Part shown: positions 10,401-24,663 of the stretch, piece after piece
Layout of the letters: each line of letters opens with the position of its first letter
Position numbering within the stretch: the stretch's first letter is position 1
The notes under the pieces: generated by a model
What the model was told of the DNA's origin: nothing
Seen by the model: only the letters and a program-made list of their open reading frames with translations
Database searches by the model: none
Source: Quillaja saponaria
Taxonomy: Eukaryota; Streptophyta; Magnoliopsida; Fabales; Quillajaceae
Reading direction: 5' to 3'
NCBI GenBank assembly: GCA_029379385.1
Contig: CM055605.1
Span: 3,135,001-3,199,000 of the forward strand
Length of the DNA: 64,000 nt
Made by a program: the position numbers and the translations under genes

Positions 10401-13400
10401 TTTAAGTAGGTTCTTCATTTTTATATGTTATATCTATGTTCTATATGTTTGATATTCATGTTGTCTGCTACCTTTGTTAGACCTCACGATCGGGTTCCTT
10501 TGAGAGAAATGAAGGCTGATTGGCATGCTTGCCTGGATAACAAAGTTGGGTTTAAGGTGAGTCATAGGCTTAAACCATTTGTCATGTACACTAATTGAAA
10601 ATATGGTTATTTCTCAATTTATATCTAGAATTGAGTTTCAATCGATAGTTCCTCTGGTTAACTCATCAATTTATTGTGACTCTTATTGTTTATATGCTGA
10701 TAAGAAATACCAAATCGTACCACTCTTCTTCCAAGGTTTTCCATTTGAGATGTGTACCGAATTTTGTAGTATTGTAAGTTGACTCATCAACAGATACATG
10801 CTGCAGTAATGAAGCACTCATGTCCAATCTAAGAAAAGAAAAAACTTGTCATTTTAGCTGTGGTTCTGAAAACTGTTTACATTTGCAGTTTCTAGAGAAC
10901 AAGAAAAAAGATTTCAAAACAAAGTTTCTTTATTATATTTTTTCCATACTGAAAACTGAGGACATATTTTGATGCTTTCTGAAATATAGCTTGTTTTCTT
11001 GAAATTCTTATGAAACCATCATCTGGAAAAACTTGTTTGCTTGTTTTGTTGCCATTTTCTTTAATCACCGAATCTGGGAATATAAAGATACTTCTAAAAT
11101 GGTAACCAAAGTTAATAAACACAGTCATCTTTCTTGTTATTGTCTCTTTCTAACAGTTGAAGTTGGACACCATTATACATAGATTTTTTAAGAACGTAAG
11201 GTCCTTTCTGTTCCACCAACCCCATCATTATTTTGCGAACAGTTGGTTACTTTCGCGTTCACCAATATCAACTGCCACCCTAATGACCACTTACAGATGG
11301 TGCCTTTAAAGCATCAAGCTACCTGCCCTAAGCTGGTACTCTTATGGTCATATCCTGTTGTTGCAAGCCTGCAATTCATTCTGCAACCTTTGATGCTTTC
11401 TGTCCTTTTCTGTGTGAGCATTAGCAGAGATGAATGCCTATATTTTAGAAATACAAAAAACATCAGCAAAGTTGTAATTTGCAAATGAATCAATTGTATT
11501 TATTTTGTATGAGTATGGGCTATGATGTATTATGTTGTTGGTGGTTGCCTTGGAGGTCTACATTGGTAACATGAACCTGACAGGATCTTGACCAATGTAG
11601 GACTGTTCCCCTACCCCCTCTTACAGTTGTTGAATATTTGGTAGGAAAGCCATCCCATGCTTTGTTTATGTGATGATATTTTTTAAATGAATATAACACG
11701 AAAAACTTCCTAAATGACATACTGTAATGCAGGGATTTGCCATACCAAAAGATGCACAAGATAAAGTGGCTAAGTTCTCATTCCATGGACAGCCAGCAGA
11801 GCTCAAGCATGGCAGTGTTGTGATTGCTGCAATTACAAGCTGCACCAATACGTCAAACCCCAGTGTTATGCTTGGAGCTGGTCTTGTTGCGAAAAAAGCT
11901 AGTGAACTTGGTTTGCAGGTTACGTATAATTATCTATGTATTGAAATTTGAAGTATTGCTGTTGCTCTTCTTAATCTAGCTTCCTCACTTTGGTTTGCGT
12001 AACATTTTCTGCTCTCCTTTTGGGTATAAGTGACAAGATTGATTTATGGATTTGTTTTTCTCCTTTTTGATTGATTGAATAATGAGGCAGTAATATTTTC
12101 CAGGTCAAGCCATGGGTGAAAACAAGTCTTGCTCCAGGCTCTGGGGTTGTTACAAAATATCTACTCCAGAGGTATGTCATGTTTCCTATGAAATTATAAA
12201 TATAGAAAGTTACTTTGTAATGTAATCACATTGTTCTGTTTACAAATTATAATCAGGGAGTTAATGTCATTTTAATATTTATTTTCTGTCTGCAGTGGAC
12301 TACAAAAGTATTTTAATCAGCAGGGCTTCCATATTGTTGGCTTTGGTTGCACAACATGTATTGGAAATTCAGGAGACTTGGATGAATCAGTTGCTTCTGC
12401 TATCTCAGAAAATGGTAATGGGGCAATTCTACTTTTTCATATCTAATTTCTAGGACTCAAGCAGTTTCATGTTCAAATCTCACAAAAGTCATTGTCTTGT
12501 TTACAATTTTTAGGTTTCCTTCTATTCTTATTCTCCTTCATCTTTGGCTCATGAATCTAACTCTATCTGGTCGCTTATGCAGACATTGTAGTAGCTGCTG
12601 TGCTATCTGGGAACCGTAATTTTGAGGGTCGTGTCCATCCCTTGACAAGAGCTAACTACCTTGCTTCACCTCCTTTAGTTGTTGCTTATGCTCTTACTGG
12701 CACGGTATGTACATCTAGTGGACACATGCCACAAGCATGTATTATGCATTTGATTTAAATAATCTTCATATTCTATGTCTACACATGCCGCAGAAACATG
12801 CACATCCAACTTGCCTCAATCTCAGCAGTGTGGATACATGTCCAAGTCCAACTTTTTCTATACATAAAGTGCTGTTAGATTCTGGAAATAAATGAGAACA
12901 TAAAATTAAAGCTGGGCCAGTAAAGTGTGTATAGTTAGAATATAATTTTTCTTTTTCTATAATTTTATGTCACACACTATTATTTTGAAGAGTTTTCTAG
13001 TGTCTTGCAGTTTACAAGGCGCCAGTTTTGCGGTGATTGCAATTGAGTTTCTTTTAATAAAAATTTCTATCAAGTGGACATAATCATTTCATCTTTTTTT
13101 GCATTAATACAAATGTTAAATTTGAAAATTAAATAATTAGTTAGATAACTCTTGATTTGTTGGAAACTTGGAATGAACTACTGCATTCTAATAACAGAAC
13201 TTTCGAGCATATGAATATTCCAGGTCGACATTGATTTTGAGAAGGATCCAATCGGAACCGGGAAGGATGGTAAGAGAGTGTACTTGAGGGATATCTGGCC
13301 ATCTACTGAAGAAATTGCAGAGGTAAATGATCTCTAGCTTGCAAATTGCATATAATTTAACACTAGTAACGGTGTGTTATGGATTGTTGACTTCGGGCAT

Positions 13401-14799
13401 CTTAATTTTTAGGTTGTTCAATCTAGTGTGTTGCCTGATATGTTCAAAAGTACTTATGAGGCTATTACAAAGGGCAATCCTATGTGGAATCAGCTACAAG
13501 TTCCAGCTTCCAAACTTTACTTATGGGATCCCAACTCCACCTATATTCATGAACCTCCATACTTCAAGAACATGACCATGGATCCTCCTGGAGCTCATGG
13601 TGTGAAGGACGCATACTGCCTGCTGAATTTTGGTGACAGTATCACTACTGATCACATTTCTCCAGCAGGAAGCATTCACAAGGACAGTCCTGCTGCAAAG
13701 TTCCTTCTTGAGCGTGGGGTGGATCGCAAAGACTTCAATTCTTATGGAAGTCGTCGTGGCAATGATGAGGTGATGGCAAGAGGAACTTTTGCCAATATCC
13801 GCATTGTTAACAAGCTGTTGAATGGCGAAGTTGGCCCCAAAACAGTTCATATTCCTACAGGCGAGAAGCTCTATGTGTTTGATGCAGCAATGGTGAGATA
13901 CTTTCTACCGAATTATCTCACAAATTTTTTATTACTGTTTTGAATTTTGAAGTGGTATGGCATACTCTGCCATATGACTTTTTTGGGTGGCGTACAATTT
14001 GTTTGCAATCAATTACCCTAGTTTGTTGTGTTGCCTGCCATTGTTCCTAATAATCACTTTAACAGTGGCCTAATTTCTGAACCTCAACTATCACTCCTTT
14101 ATGCCAGAGATATAAATCTGCTGGGCAAGACACCATTGTGCTGGCTGGAGCTGAATATGGGAGTGGCAGCTCCAGAGATTGGGCTGCTAAGGGTCCTATG
14201 CTACTGGTGAGTATTTTGTTTAGATATCAACAAGTTCTTTACTAACCAATTTGATTTTCTTAACGCGTAGAGGTTGTTCTTGTCTTTTGACATTGGTAAC
14301 AGGGAGTAAAAGCAGTGATTGCTAAAAGTTTCGAGAGGATTCATCGCAGTAATCTGGCAGGAATGGGTATTATTCCTCTTTGTTTCAAGTCTGGTGAAGA
14401 CGCTGACACACTGGGATTGATTGGTCATGAACGTTATACAATTGACCTCCCAAGTAATATTAGTGAGATAAGGCCTGGTCAAGATGTGACAGTCACTACT
14501 GATAGTGGAAAGTCTTTCACCTGCACAGCCCGGTTTGATACCGAGGTAATTTTAATCTTTCACTGCATGTTTGGTTTTCTCTATGATTGTGATTGCGAAT
14601 AAAGTTGCTGATAGATGAAGCATTCTATATTTCTGTTTTTAGAATAATAAAATCTTAGTTCCTGTGTTTTAAGCTACGCCTGTAACCTTTTTTTGGTGGT
14701 TAAATATTGTGACTTTTATTACATTTTCAGGTGGAACTTGCTTATTTCAACCACGGAGGCATACTTCCATATGTTATACGCAACCTGATTAAGCAATAA
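7428..14799 (+). CDS. ACO: Aconitate hydratase, mitochondrial type
   Basis: Twenty exons: 7428-7704, 7945-8049, 8256-8416, 8516-8608, 9027-9212, 9301-9462, 9641-9785, 9882-10024, 10116-10172, 10290-10369, 10481-10556, 11733-11918, 12104-12171, 12296-12414, 12583-12704, 13224-13322, 13413-13892, 14108-14206, 14303-14545, 14731-14799. They join in frame to 989 residues, the usual length of plant organellar aconitases. The enzyme interconverts citrate and isocitrate through cis-aconitate in the TCA and glyoxylate pathways. The first 70 or so residues are Ser/Arg-rich and lack acids, as in a mitochondrial presequence. The 4Fe-4S cysteines are visible in [11 protein letters not shown] (exon 12) and [12 protein letters not shown] (exon 14). 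The C-terminal swivel domain carries [18 protein letters not shown]. All introns are GT-AG; the longest (10557-11732, 1.2 kb) holds nothing recognisable. The ATG at 7428 is preferred because it gives the MYTTASSS transit start. Intact. Confidence 0.95.
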
Positions 14800-16613
14800 C
14801 TACAATGTTGATAGAGGTCGGAATCTTTCTCCATTCTGAGAGCTTCTTGATTTGTCACGTGCGAGAAAGAGTAAGTTGATAAATAAATAGGAAAAAGTCC
14901 CACCGGAGTGTCTGTCATATTTTTTTTTCCACACTTATCAACTTGCATGAGAGTCTGTCCGAATTTTTTCTACAATTATCAATGTGCATAAGTATTAAGT
15001 GCTGTAAACAATGAATATCGATTGTAGTGAAATTTTTGCTCCTTGTTCCAAGTGTTCACTTCTACTATTGAGTCTATTATCATTGACAATTTTATATGAA
15101 TTTGTGAACTTGCCCACCTGTCACGGGCTGACATTTCTAGCAGCAAAGATGTCGGGTTGCAATTGTTATTATCTTGTTCTTAGACAAGATTAGTGCACAA
15201 CGAATATAAACAAGCAAGTGGCAAAAAGCAAATATTACAAAAGTTACAAAAATTGGTTTCAACATTTCATTATATTGAATGAACATGATCTTAAAGTAGG
15301 CTAACAATGAGACTTGGTGTATGGGAAATTATAAATAATATTAAGACATTTGACAAGTTTGTGTATAATTTTACTATTTAATTGATTTTGTACGGAAGTC
15401 TCTGTTATGAGAAGACGTTATTTTTACAAGTTGACATAAAATATTATTTACTTTAATTACAAAAATATTATGTGGTAAGTCTTATGTCATTGTCAAGTTA
15501 TTCTGCAATGTACTCCATCATAAAACAAGTGATCATGTAGGACATGTATTGAACAAGTTTGAACTGTCACATCAACCAATGACACGCATCATCTGATTAT
15601 TTGTAGTTATGCTAATCAGAGAAGAAAAGAAAAAAATAAAAATACAAATGCTCCATGGTTTTTAACCTAGCTAAGTAGTTGGCCATATAGGTCATCTTCA
15701 ATATAATTAGGTCAAATTAGTGGTACTAACAAATCTGACAGAGCAATCTTATAGGCATTGTGACATTTGGCCCTACAAATGAAGACGCACAGAAAAAACA
15801 AACAAAAAGCAGACCCACATTGAAGTTACACAAACAAAATTATTTCTTGTACTTATCATGTTTGGATTGATATATGGTTGTCAACAACTCCAAACATAAT
15901 TCGTTTTTGGTTTTCAGGAAATCTTCAGTAGTAAAAACTTCAAATTCTCGATTGAAAGTTTAAAATTCAAATTAGATTAAGATCAGGAACGAGTGAATTA
16001 TGACAAGAAAAACATACTTATTCTGTGTATACTTTTTTTTTTGGTTGAATATTCTTCTCTGTCTATGTATTCTTAAAAGTCTAAGAACTAATTTAATGAT
16101 TTACCTACATCGTGGTTGAAAGTTAAAATTTGTTAATTGACGTAATGGTCATTTCATTTGATTGATGAAATACTTTTTCTTAAATGGTACGTATGCAATG
16201 TTATTGTATTATTCTATAAATTCAGAATTACTAAAGTTGGATGAAATGGCTCCTCAGGAAAACAAAAAAGTTCATGTCTGCCTAAAAAGAATTATCTTAT
16301 AATTAGCCGCTCAATCCCAAAATTATTCCTTAATTTTGACGCATTAACTGCTCACACACGCTCTTTCAAACCTCTCATCATTCACCTCTCATCATTCTCT
16401 TCATCTTGGCTCTAGATACATTTTATATGTTTATTTATTTAATAAATTAAATATTTGAATCAATTTATACTAAGGACCACTCGACGCATTGTATACTGTA
16501 TACTGAGGTACACTAAAAATCACTAAATTTATATAGTCTCATACAGCTCATATTCATTTTACACCAATTATCATCACCACCCAACACTTGAAGCACCACG
16601 CGCTGTTAAATCA
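14800..16613. other. Intergenic between aconitase and MATE gene
   Basis: The first few hundred bases are the likely 3' untranslated region of aconitase. The remainder is AT-rich with only short chance frames. TTTATATAG near 16527-16535, about 80 bases before the MATE start codon, could be its TATA box. No repeats or RNA genes recognised. Confidence 0.45.
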
Positions 16614-19600
16614 ATGGGTTCTTCTCAGAATGATACTTATCAGCCCTTGTTACCACCCAACTCACCACCATCTCAGTCTCAATCTTTCAGTAAATCAAAT
16701 CCACATGAAGCAACTGGCGAGCTTGAAGCAATATTATCTGACACTAGTAAACCATTCTTGCACCGTCTTGGACCGGCAACATGGATCGAGTTAAAGCTCC
16801 TCTTTTTCTTGGCTGCTCCGGCTGTTTTTGTTTACTTAATCAACTACGTCATGTCCATGTCCACCCAAATCTTCTCCGGCCACCTTGGTAATCTAGAGCT
16901 CGCTGCTTCCTCACTTGGCAACAATGGCATCCAAATCTTTGCTTATGGCCTCATGGTAATTTATATCCTATCTCTCCCAGCTCATATGTGTATGTGTAAC
17001 TTTTTTCACTGCAAATAGGATTGAGTCACGTTTGTTCTTTGTTCAGGTTTGTCAAATTATAATTAAAAAAGAATGAGTAACGACAATGATCAAACTTTTA
17101 TGACTAAATAGATTCTGATATACCAAATTTAATACCTTAAGGAACAATTTTGTTCTATAATTAACATTTTTTTTTCTCTGTGTAATTTTTACAAACAGTT
17201 GGGTATGGGGAGTGCAGTGGAGACTCTATGTGGACAAGCATATGGTGCACACAAATATGATATGCTAGGAGTTTACTTGCAAAGATCAACCATTCTTCTC
17301 ACTTTAGCTGGACTCTTTTTAACCATCATATACATCTTTTGCAAACCCTTTCTACTTTTTCTTGGAGAATCTCCAAGAATTGCTTCTGCTGCTGCAATTT
17401 TTGTTTATGGTCTAATACCTCAAATTTTCGCCTATGCCGTAAATTTTCCAATCCAAAAATTTTTACAAGCACAAAGCATAGTGGCACCTAGTGCATACAT
17501 ATCAGCAGCCACATTAGTCCTTCACATTTTGTTCACTTGGGTAGCTGTGTACAAAATTGGGCTTGGTTTGTTGGGTGCTTCATTGGTTTTGAGCTTGTCA
17601 TGGTGGATTATAGTGATTGCACAGTTCGTATACATTTTGAAGAGCGAGAGGACTAAACATACATGGAGAGGATTTAGTGTAGAGGCCTTTTCTGGGTTGC
17701 CGGAGTTCTTCAAGTTGTCGGCGGCATCGGCGGTGATGCTCTGTTTGGAGACATGGTATTTTCAGATTCTGGTTTTGCTTGCTGGGTTGTTGGATCATCC
17801 TGAATTGGCTCTGGATTCACTTTCCATTTGGTATGTGATTTTGTTCTATAATTTTTTTAGTTTGTTCGGATTTTGTTTCTTGTTTTATTTATCAATTAAT
17901 ATATTTCTATTCTTAACCAAAATCAAATTCTATTTTTTAAACAAGAAAATTTACTATTATTTGAGAACAATTTTTTTATACATCATTTTTGTTTTTTTTC
18001 TTAATCTATTTTACATTAATTATGAAAATTAACGTGACGTTTTATTTTCTTTTATCTTTACTTTTATAATTATTTTTAACATTACCTAGCTATTATGAGA
18101 CAAAGCATAGGAATCTTGTGTGAAAAATTAAATATTTTTTCTATATCTATAAATTTTGTTTGTTTCATGGTAGATAAAGTCAGAAAAATATATAAACAAA
18201 ATTAAGAACCAAAAAAAATCATGTCATTAATGTTTTTCGATATATATTTTAAATTTTTTTATAAAATAACCAAGTTAAGATAAATAAAAAAATGATGCAA
18301 TCATTTGATGTTGATCAATAATGAAATATGAGAATTTTGAGAAATAATCAAGAAAATGTTGAAAAATAAAATAAAAAAATGTTAACATGTTACAACTTTT
18401 TAGTGACTATATTTTTTAGTTTGTAGTAAAGTGTTTCAAACAATAAGAAAAAGAAAAATAAATCTCTCAACGATATAATAAAATTACCTCAGAAATACAA
18501 TTCTCAAATTTTAGTTATCTCTCCCTCTCTCTTTTTTTTTTTTTTTTTTTTTCTTTTTTCTTATAGACAATCTAAGATTTAAAAGCTTATTACATACTTT
18601 TCAAGTTCATCATTAATGATTTATTTTTTTCTTTTTTAATATTTAAATTATTTTTTTTTCTAATTAGATCTCATGATTAATTTTTGTAGTTAAATCCTAT
18701 GCCCCATTAAGTTGAGAAAAAAAATTGATACAATTAATTGATGTGGCTGACTGTTTCCTGCATAATTTCATAGCAAGGAACCACAATTGTAAGGTCATAC
18801 TTGTATTATAAGAACCACAAAGGCATCAAGAGAAATAAAATAAAAATCATCAAATGTTAATATTTTCTTCTTATCTGTTTGTCAAGATCTCAACAAATAA
18901 GAACGAGTTTTTTTTTTTTCAGTAACGATCAAGTGTCTTTGAACTAAAAAAATTAACGAGAATATTGTTCCTCAGGACCTCTTATTTGGCTACTAAGGTC
19001 AATTTTTTATTAGTTTTTTTTTTTTTGGGTTGGGTGACACAACCCACAGAAAAGAGGCTTACAACCACAAGTCTCTACATAAATAATGGGCGTATCTAAA
19101 AACCGATTGTCGTTTTATTAAATTCTCGATCCTTACCTACAGTAACATGGCCCACATAAATATGGGCCTTAGCATAAACAGTCTAATCAAGAACTGTTGC
19201 CCAGCCTTTTAATTTGTGCATTTCTAATTGCAGTACAACGATAACTGGATGGGCATTCATGATTTCAGCTGGATTCAACGCAGCTGCAAGGTCAGTTTCT
19301 CATTATTAATTAATTACATTATTTTTTTTATTAAGAAACTTTTTGGTACAAATAGGAAATTAAAAAACTTAAAAGAAATGTTAAATATAACTGTGCATAT
19401 GTTGTGAAAACTGACAAGCATTTGCTAGTAAAATGTGAATTGGTTGTGTTACTTTTAATACAAGAAGTCAGTTTTTTTATGTTTAGTTGGTATAAATTCT
19501 ATTTAATTATAATGCATTTTTCTGACAAACAGTGTGAGAGTGAGCAACGAGCTTGGAGCAAGAAATCCAAAATCAGCTGCATTTTCTGTGGTGGTGGTGA

Positions 19601-20488
19601 CCATAATTTCTTTCATCATATCAGTGATTGCAGCATTAGTGGTACTTGCATTGCGTGATGTGATTAGCTACGCGTTTACGGATGGTGAAGTTGTGGCTGC
19701 TGCTGTTTCAGATCTATGCCCTCTACTTGCACTTGCCCTTGTCCTCAATGGCATTCAGCCAGTCTTGTCTGGTAAATTTTTTTATTTTTTATTTTTTATA
19801 TATGACTTTGAAGTTTATACACCGTTTCTTTTTTTTTTTGCCTAATAAGGTAGATGAGAGAATAGTTTGTACTTTGTAGAGTTGTATTGGAAAAAAAATC
19901 TGAGCAGTCATTTCCGAGATTCGATTTGATACTAGGTGCATGACTTAGATGGTTTAAATCCGATGTATAATGTTATTTGTGACAATCCATGTTTTTTCTA
20001 AGAATCTAATTAACATCTATAAATATACAGGGGTGGCTGTTGGGTGTGGATGGCAAGCTTTTGTTGCCTACGTTAATGTAGGCTGTTACTATGGAGTTGG
20101 AATACCATTAGGATCGGTTTTGGGATTTTACTTCAAGTTTGGTGCCAAGGTACTTTAAAAAATTCCCCCTTTATTGGATTTTAATACTTTTTGTTTCTTT
20201 AAATGACATATGGTAGTAATTAAATTTGATGACTGTATAGGGCATATGGTTGGGGATGCTGGGTGGTACAACAATGCAAACAATCATTCTGATATGGGTC
20301 ACATTTCGAACAGATTGGACTAAAGAGGTAAAGCCCCTTTCAATTTTGATATCTATTTCCTTTGTTACTTGATAATTATAGGACGTTTCTCTAATGTTTA
20401 TTACATTTAATTGTAGGTTGAAGAAGCAAATAAAAGGTTGAACAAGTGGGAGGACAAGAAAGAACCACTTTTGAAGGACTACGACTAG
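16614..20488 (+). CDS. MATE efflux transporter, DETOXIFICATION family (DTX40-like)
   Basis: Seven exons: 16614-16955, 17199-17830, 19234-19290, 19533-19771, 20031-20149, 20241-20327, 20417-20488. They join in frame to 515 residues, typical for plant MATE antiporters with 12 membrane helices. These proteins export organic cations, flavonoids or other metabolites in exchange for protons or sodium, at the plasma membrane or tonoplast; the substrate cannot be read from sequence. A hydrophilic, Ser/Pro-rich N-terminus of about 60 residues precedes the first helix. Family signatures are [17 protein letters not shown] at the start of exon 2 and [17 protein letters not shown] at the start of exon 4. 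The short basic C-terminus ends EPLLKDYD. The second intron is 1.4 kb, very AT-rich, with a long T tract near 18530-18552. DTX40 similarity is from memory of N-terminal pattern and is less certain than the family call. Intact. Confidence 0.9.
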
Positions 20489-21480
20489 TTTCAACTGTGG
20501 CCATAGCCCATCACTCTGCTTGTGCATTTGCATGGGGCTAGTGACCTGAATTTAGGACCAACAGAAGGGCTTATTAAAACTCTCATTAAAAATTTACCCT
20601 AATGTTCTATCGACTTTGTAGGTTTAAGTTCCGTAGCATTTGTTCATTGATTCAAATTGTCAAAAATACATTTATGCATTAGCAAACCTCCATCCTCCGT
20701 TCAAAGGAAAAAGGAAGTGTTACATTGTCCTTTTCACAATCATAATTGATTATATGAGGCTCTCCGATTATTTTGACAGAAGAATATAAGGTTAATATTG
20801 TGTACGGAACAAAATATCTCCGCCCTCATACCTTTCCTATAAGAAATTAAGTTAACTTGATGAACAGAAGTTCAGATTTAGATAATCAACGATCTGTTCC
20901 CATTGGTACTTTCATATGTTCATTTGAACCTAAATCTACTCTCAGGCTTCAGATATTAAGGAATGGGATGTTATATTGTAAGAGCATGTAATTATTGCTT
21001 GAACACAAACTACGGGTACAAATGATCCTAAAAGTAACAAATACTGTGTCTATGACGCCAGTATTCCTGTTTCTTGTCTTCAATACTATTAACAATTTCA
21101 GAACAAGTACGGAAACGAGTCAAGTTTCTGCAAAATGGCAGGCGAAACGTTTGAAAATGAGCATACACCATATTCTCTTTGCTGCTAGGCATATTACAAA
21201 ATTTCAATGATCATTACTTTGCAACTTGCTATCTACAACCTCAAACAAGATTCCCATGCCCAATAAGTCTAATAGTAATGCAACATATCGGCAACAACTT
21301 TCAACATAATTTTAAGATCATTATATAATAGAAGGTGACACTTGAACAGAGGGAAAAAGAAAAGGAACCAGTTATCTGCTTTCACTTGAATTTAGAACAT
21401 CTGCAGTGTTGTTAATACTCAATACATGAAGGGGAAAGGGGGCTTTAAAAGGAAGGGGGAAAAAGAACGTGAGACCTCTT
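20489..21480. other. Convergent intergenic region, 3' ends of MATE and RPL6 genes
   Basis: The MATE gene reads in from the left and RPL6 from the right, so both ends supply 3' untranslated sequence here. Frames present are short (longest 71 codons) and lack motifs. Nothing else seen. Confidence 0.5.
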
Positions 21481-24084
21481 CTACTTCTTCTTACCCGCTT
21501 TTCCTTCCTTTCTTCTTATAATTTCATCCGCATATTTGACACCCTTACCTTTGTATGGCTCTGGGGGTCTCCATTTCCTAATCGTAGCAGCAAACTGACC
21601 AATTTCAGATTTGTCATATCCACTAACTGTAATTCTGGTGTTGTCTTCCACCTTCACTTTTAGGCCATCAGGTATTGTCATCCTAACTGGATGAGAAAAT
21701 CCAAGATTGAGAACCAAATCCTTTCCTTCTAGCATAGCACGATACCCAACACCAACCAATTGAAGTTTCTTCTCAAAACCTTTAGAGACTCCCACCACCA
21801 TATTGTCTGTAAGCGTCCTAAAAAAAACAGTTTGAGCCAAATAAGAACCATGCATGTTATGTAATTAAGGACCCACGAAACAAAGAATAGTTCCGACTTC
21901 ATCAATCATATGTCAATCATATCATTAATCATACAAATTGCCAGAGTGAGGGACATGTATCAGGTATTTGTACTTGGTGAAAATTATAAACCAAAGTCCA
22001 ACAGCTGAAAAACCAAATAGCCAGAGCATTTAACATCTAGTTTTCTCTTCCAAGTGTAGCCGATGACCTAATGCATCTAAGTAACTTGAAGCAGCTGCTA
22101 ATAGATCTCTGCTCATTACATAGAATGACATTAACCAAGGGTTCCTAGCCTCATTAGACAGGGATTATGTCATGCAGTATGCAAGTCACATGTCCCATGA
22201 TAATATCTAGTGCCTGACCCTGAGATTGTTGAACCAAAACTCTGCTCATATTTGGAGTTCCATGTAGTATTACAAGACTAAAAAATACAAAAAACTTTTA
22301 TCAAGAACAAAAGAAGCCAAGGGTTTGGTGCCTCCAAATAGTGCACTTCTGAGAAGATTTTACCATCTGTTTATAGTTCTAAGATGCATTCAGTTGTACG
22401 CATATTGTTTACTTATGTGCTCCCGCATACTCCATACTATTTCAGTTACATACAGTAAGACACTTCCCAGAACTATTGATGATGAAAGCTCAAGTGCATA
22501 GTGAACGAGATTGACGTGCTTTACCCATAACATGAGCTAAAAGCGAAGATCGACAAAGTTCTAGCTTAGCTCCTATACTAAAATGAGCCTGAAAATCGGG
22601 CTACAGTTTTGCTCTTTACCAAGAGACCTGAGGTTGAGTTGGGCTCAATGGTTGGGAGCAGCTCTTCAGCTCAAACTGAAGTTCAACTTTCAAAAAGGGG
22701 CCTCCAGATAGATTACCCCCCCTCGAGAAGTTGCAAACCTTAAATTTGTTCCTTGAGTCTCAAAAGCTATCTTTTTAAACGTTTTTGAGAAATAATATCA
22801 CAATATGTATTACGTATACATATAAATTATATATTTAGTATTTATGAATTCTATGAAAGAATTTACTAACTTGCAGTTTAAACTGTCGTGATCCTAAAGC
22901 TGAGCTCTGCCACACTTTTTTACTTGGCCAGTACTAAACAAGCTGAGTTGTTAGCAAGCTAGTGTGCCAAAAGAAATTGCCAATATTTATTGTGACAATA
23001 ACAAAACAGGATTGATTAAATCATTTAAAAATAATTGCCAATAGTAAAACCATATCCACAAATTTATGTAGTGTAAACCGTATGACTGCATCAAGAACTG
23101 ATCTTGAAGAATTCTTAAAACAAAAGTACAAAGACAATCAGCATCTATAAATCAGTTTCAAACAAAACATACAAAGACAAAATTTTGGTTATAACAGTAT
23201 GCAAGGAAGGAGATCTTACCTGAAAAGCCCATGCATTTGATTGGCCCTTCTAGTTTCCAAGGCCTTTTTAACCCTTAGGATCCCAGAATCCTCCCTTTCA
23301 ACCTTTACTTCTCGTGGATAAGTAATTGCAAGTTCTCCTAATGGACCCTTTACCTTTAAGTCCTGTCCTGCCAATGTGAGTGCCACATTTGATGGCACTT
23401 CAATTGGTTGCTTTCCAATTCGTGATTCCTTACATTCTACAGTTTTCCTCAGGAAACCAACTCTAGTTGCTGAAATTTTGGAAGCACGAATTCCAATTCT
23501 CTCACCCAAAAAAACAGACTTCAAATTGCTGCAAAATGATAGCAGGAAATAGAAAAGAGCCCCAAACATATGGCATATTCAATTTCAAAAAATTAGTTTT
23601 CTTTAATGGAAATAACTTGAACTTGAAAAATATGATAAAATTATATAAGAAGTAATCATATCAAAACCCTAGTTGCAGTTAACTTGTCCTTCTAAATACT
23701 AAACGATAGAAAATGGGTAACATTGCATTTCACTAGTAGTAAATGCCATCCCTTGGACGGGAGACAATACACAATCCAACAAAAATTAACTATGCATTAT
23801 TAAAATCATGAAATGCAATGTCCTGTTCAAGGAAACTCTAGGACTAACAAATCTATCTTAAAAATTGTAAAAAGATTAAGAATTTTATTTTAGATTTCGA
23901 AAAAGAAAAGGATTACATTTCCAATTCATAAGGAATAAACGAAGTCCTAAATTATATCCAAAAATAACATAAGAGAACGGAGTTCTAAGCCTGTCCATCG
24001 TAAACCCAGAACAAAGAGAAAGGGTGGCGCTAGGGTTAGTGTTTTTTACCTAGTTTGGAATGAGGAGGTTATTGAAGAAGCCAT
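21481..24084 (-). CDS. RPL6: 50S ribosomal protein L6, chloroplastic
   Basis: Three exons on the minus strand: 24084-24050, 23528-23220, 21817-21481 (stop TAG at 21483-21481). They join in frame to 226 residues. The protein is a core component of the plastid large ribosomal subunit near the factor-binding site. The first 45 or so residues, starting [16 protein letters not shown], are Ser-rich and basic like a chloroplast transit peptide. The bacterial-type L6 domain starts at about [14 protein letters not shown] and includes [16 protein letters not shown] and the C-terminal [15 protein letters not shown] with GKKK tail. This is the bL6/uL6 plastid form, not the cytosolic L9 homologue. The intron between exons 2 and 3 is 1.4 kb and unremarkable. 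Lies between AXR1 and GLR3.4 as in Arabidopsis chromosome 1 (from memory), though with extra genes in between. Intact. Confidence 0.93.
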
Positions 24085-24663
24085 TGCTAAGAGCTTGTGT
24101 GCATCAGGTTGTGCGCGCGAAATAGTAAGATGGCCTCCACGAAGAAGAAAAGCCTATCCTGTATCCAAATGGCCGCTGTCATCCACCGTGACTAGTAGTA
24201 TATTTACATAATTACCCTTGACTGCCCAACGAAATTCCAGCGGCTACCCTTGGTACCCTCGGGTGACAATATTTGAAGATAAATAGTCTAATAAATATTT
24301 CAATATAAATTGCCTTACTTTTGAACGATTTATGTTTTACTAAATATTTAGAAGATATTTATAAAATAGATTTTGAAATTATAATATATTTGGGTTATAC
24401 ATAATTTTTTTTGTATGGATTTCAACTCGAGACGGCTGTAGGGAAAATTCTTAAGTTCGTACACTATTTCGCTTTGGTTTGGTTATGTGTGTCCTCAATT
24501 GATGAAATGTGTGAGATGTGTCGTATTAAATGATGTGGATTGTAATGTGCCAAAAAAGTATAATAATATAATTGATGTATTAGTATCTTATTTTTTAGTT
24601 CTTAAATAACAATTATATTACACACCATAGATAACATTAATTACACTTCAATATAAAAGTTAT
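24085..24663. other. RPL6 upstream region
   Basis: Leader and promoter of the minus-strand RPL6 gene, becoming AT-rich beyond about 24290. No gene recognised. The final nine bases, AAAAGTTAT at 24655-24663, resemble the sequence after the foldback element and may be its target duplication. Confidence 0.45.

Noticed and set aside
11520..11848. Minus-strand frames antisense to aconitase exon 12 and its preceding intron
   Set aside because: They are antisense shadows of a well-supported coding exon and extend into intron sequence.
17522..17798. Minus-strand frames inside the MATE gene
   Set aside because: Fully covered by exon 2 of the MATE transporter on the other strand.
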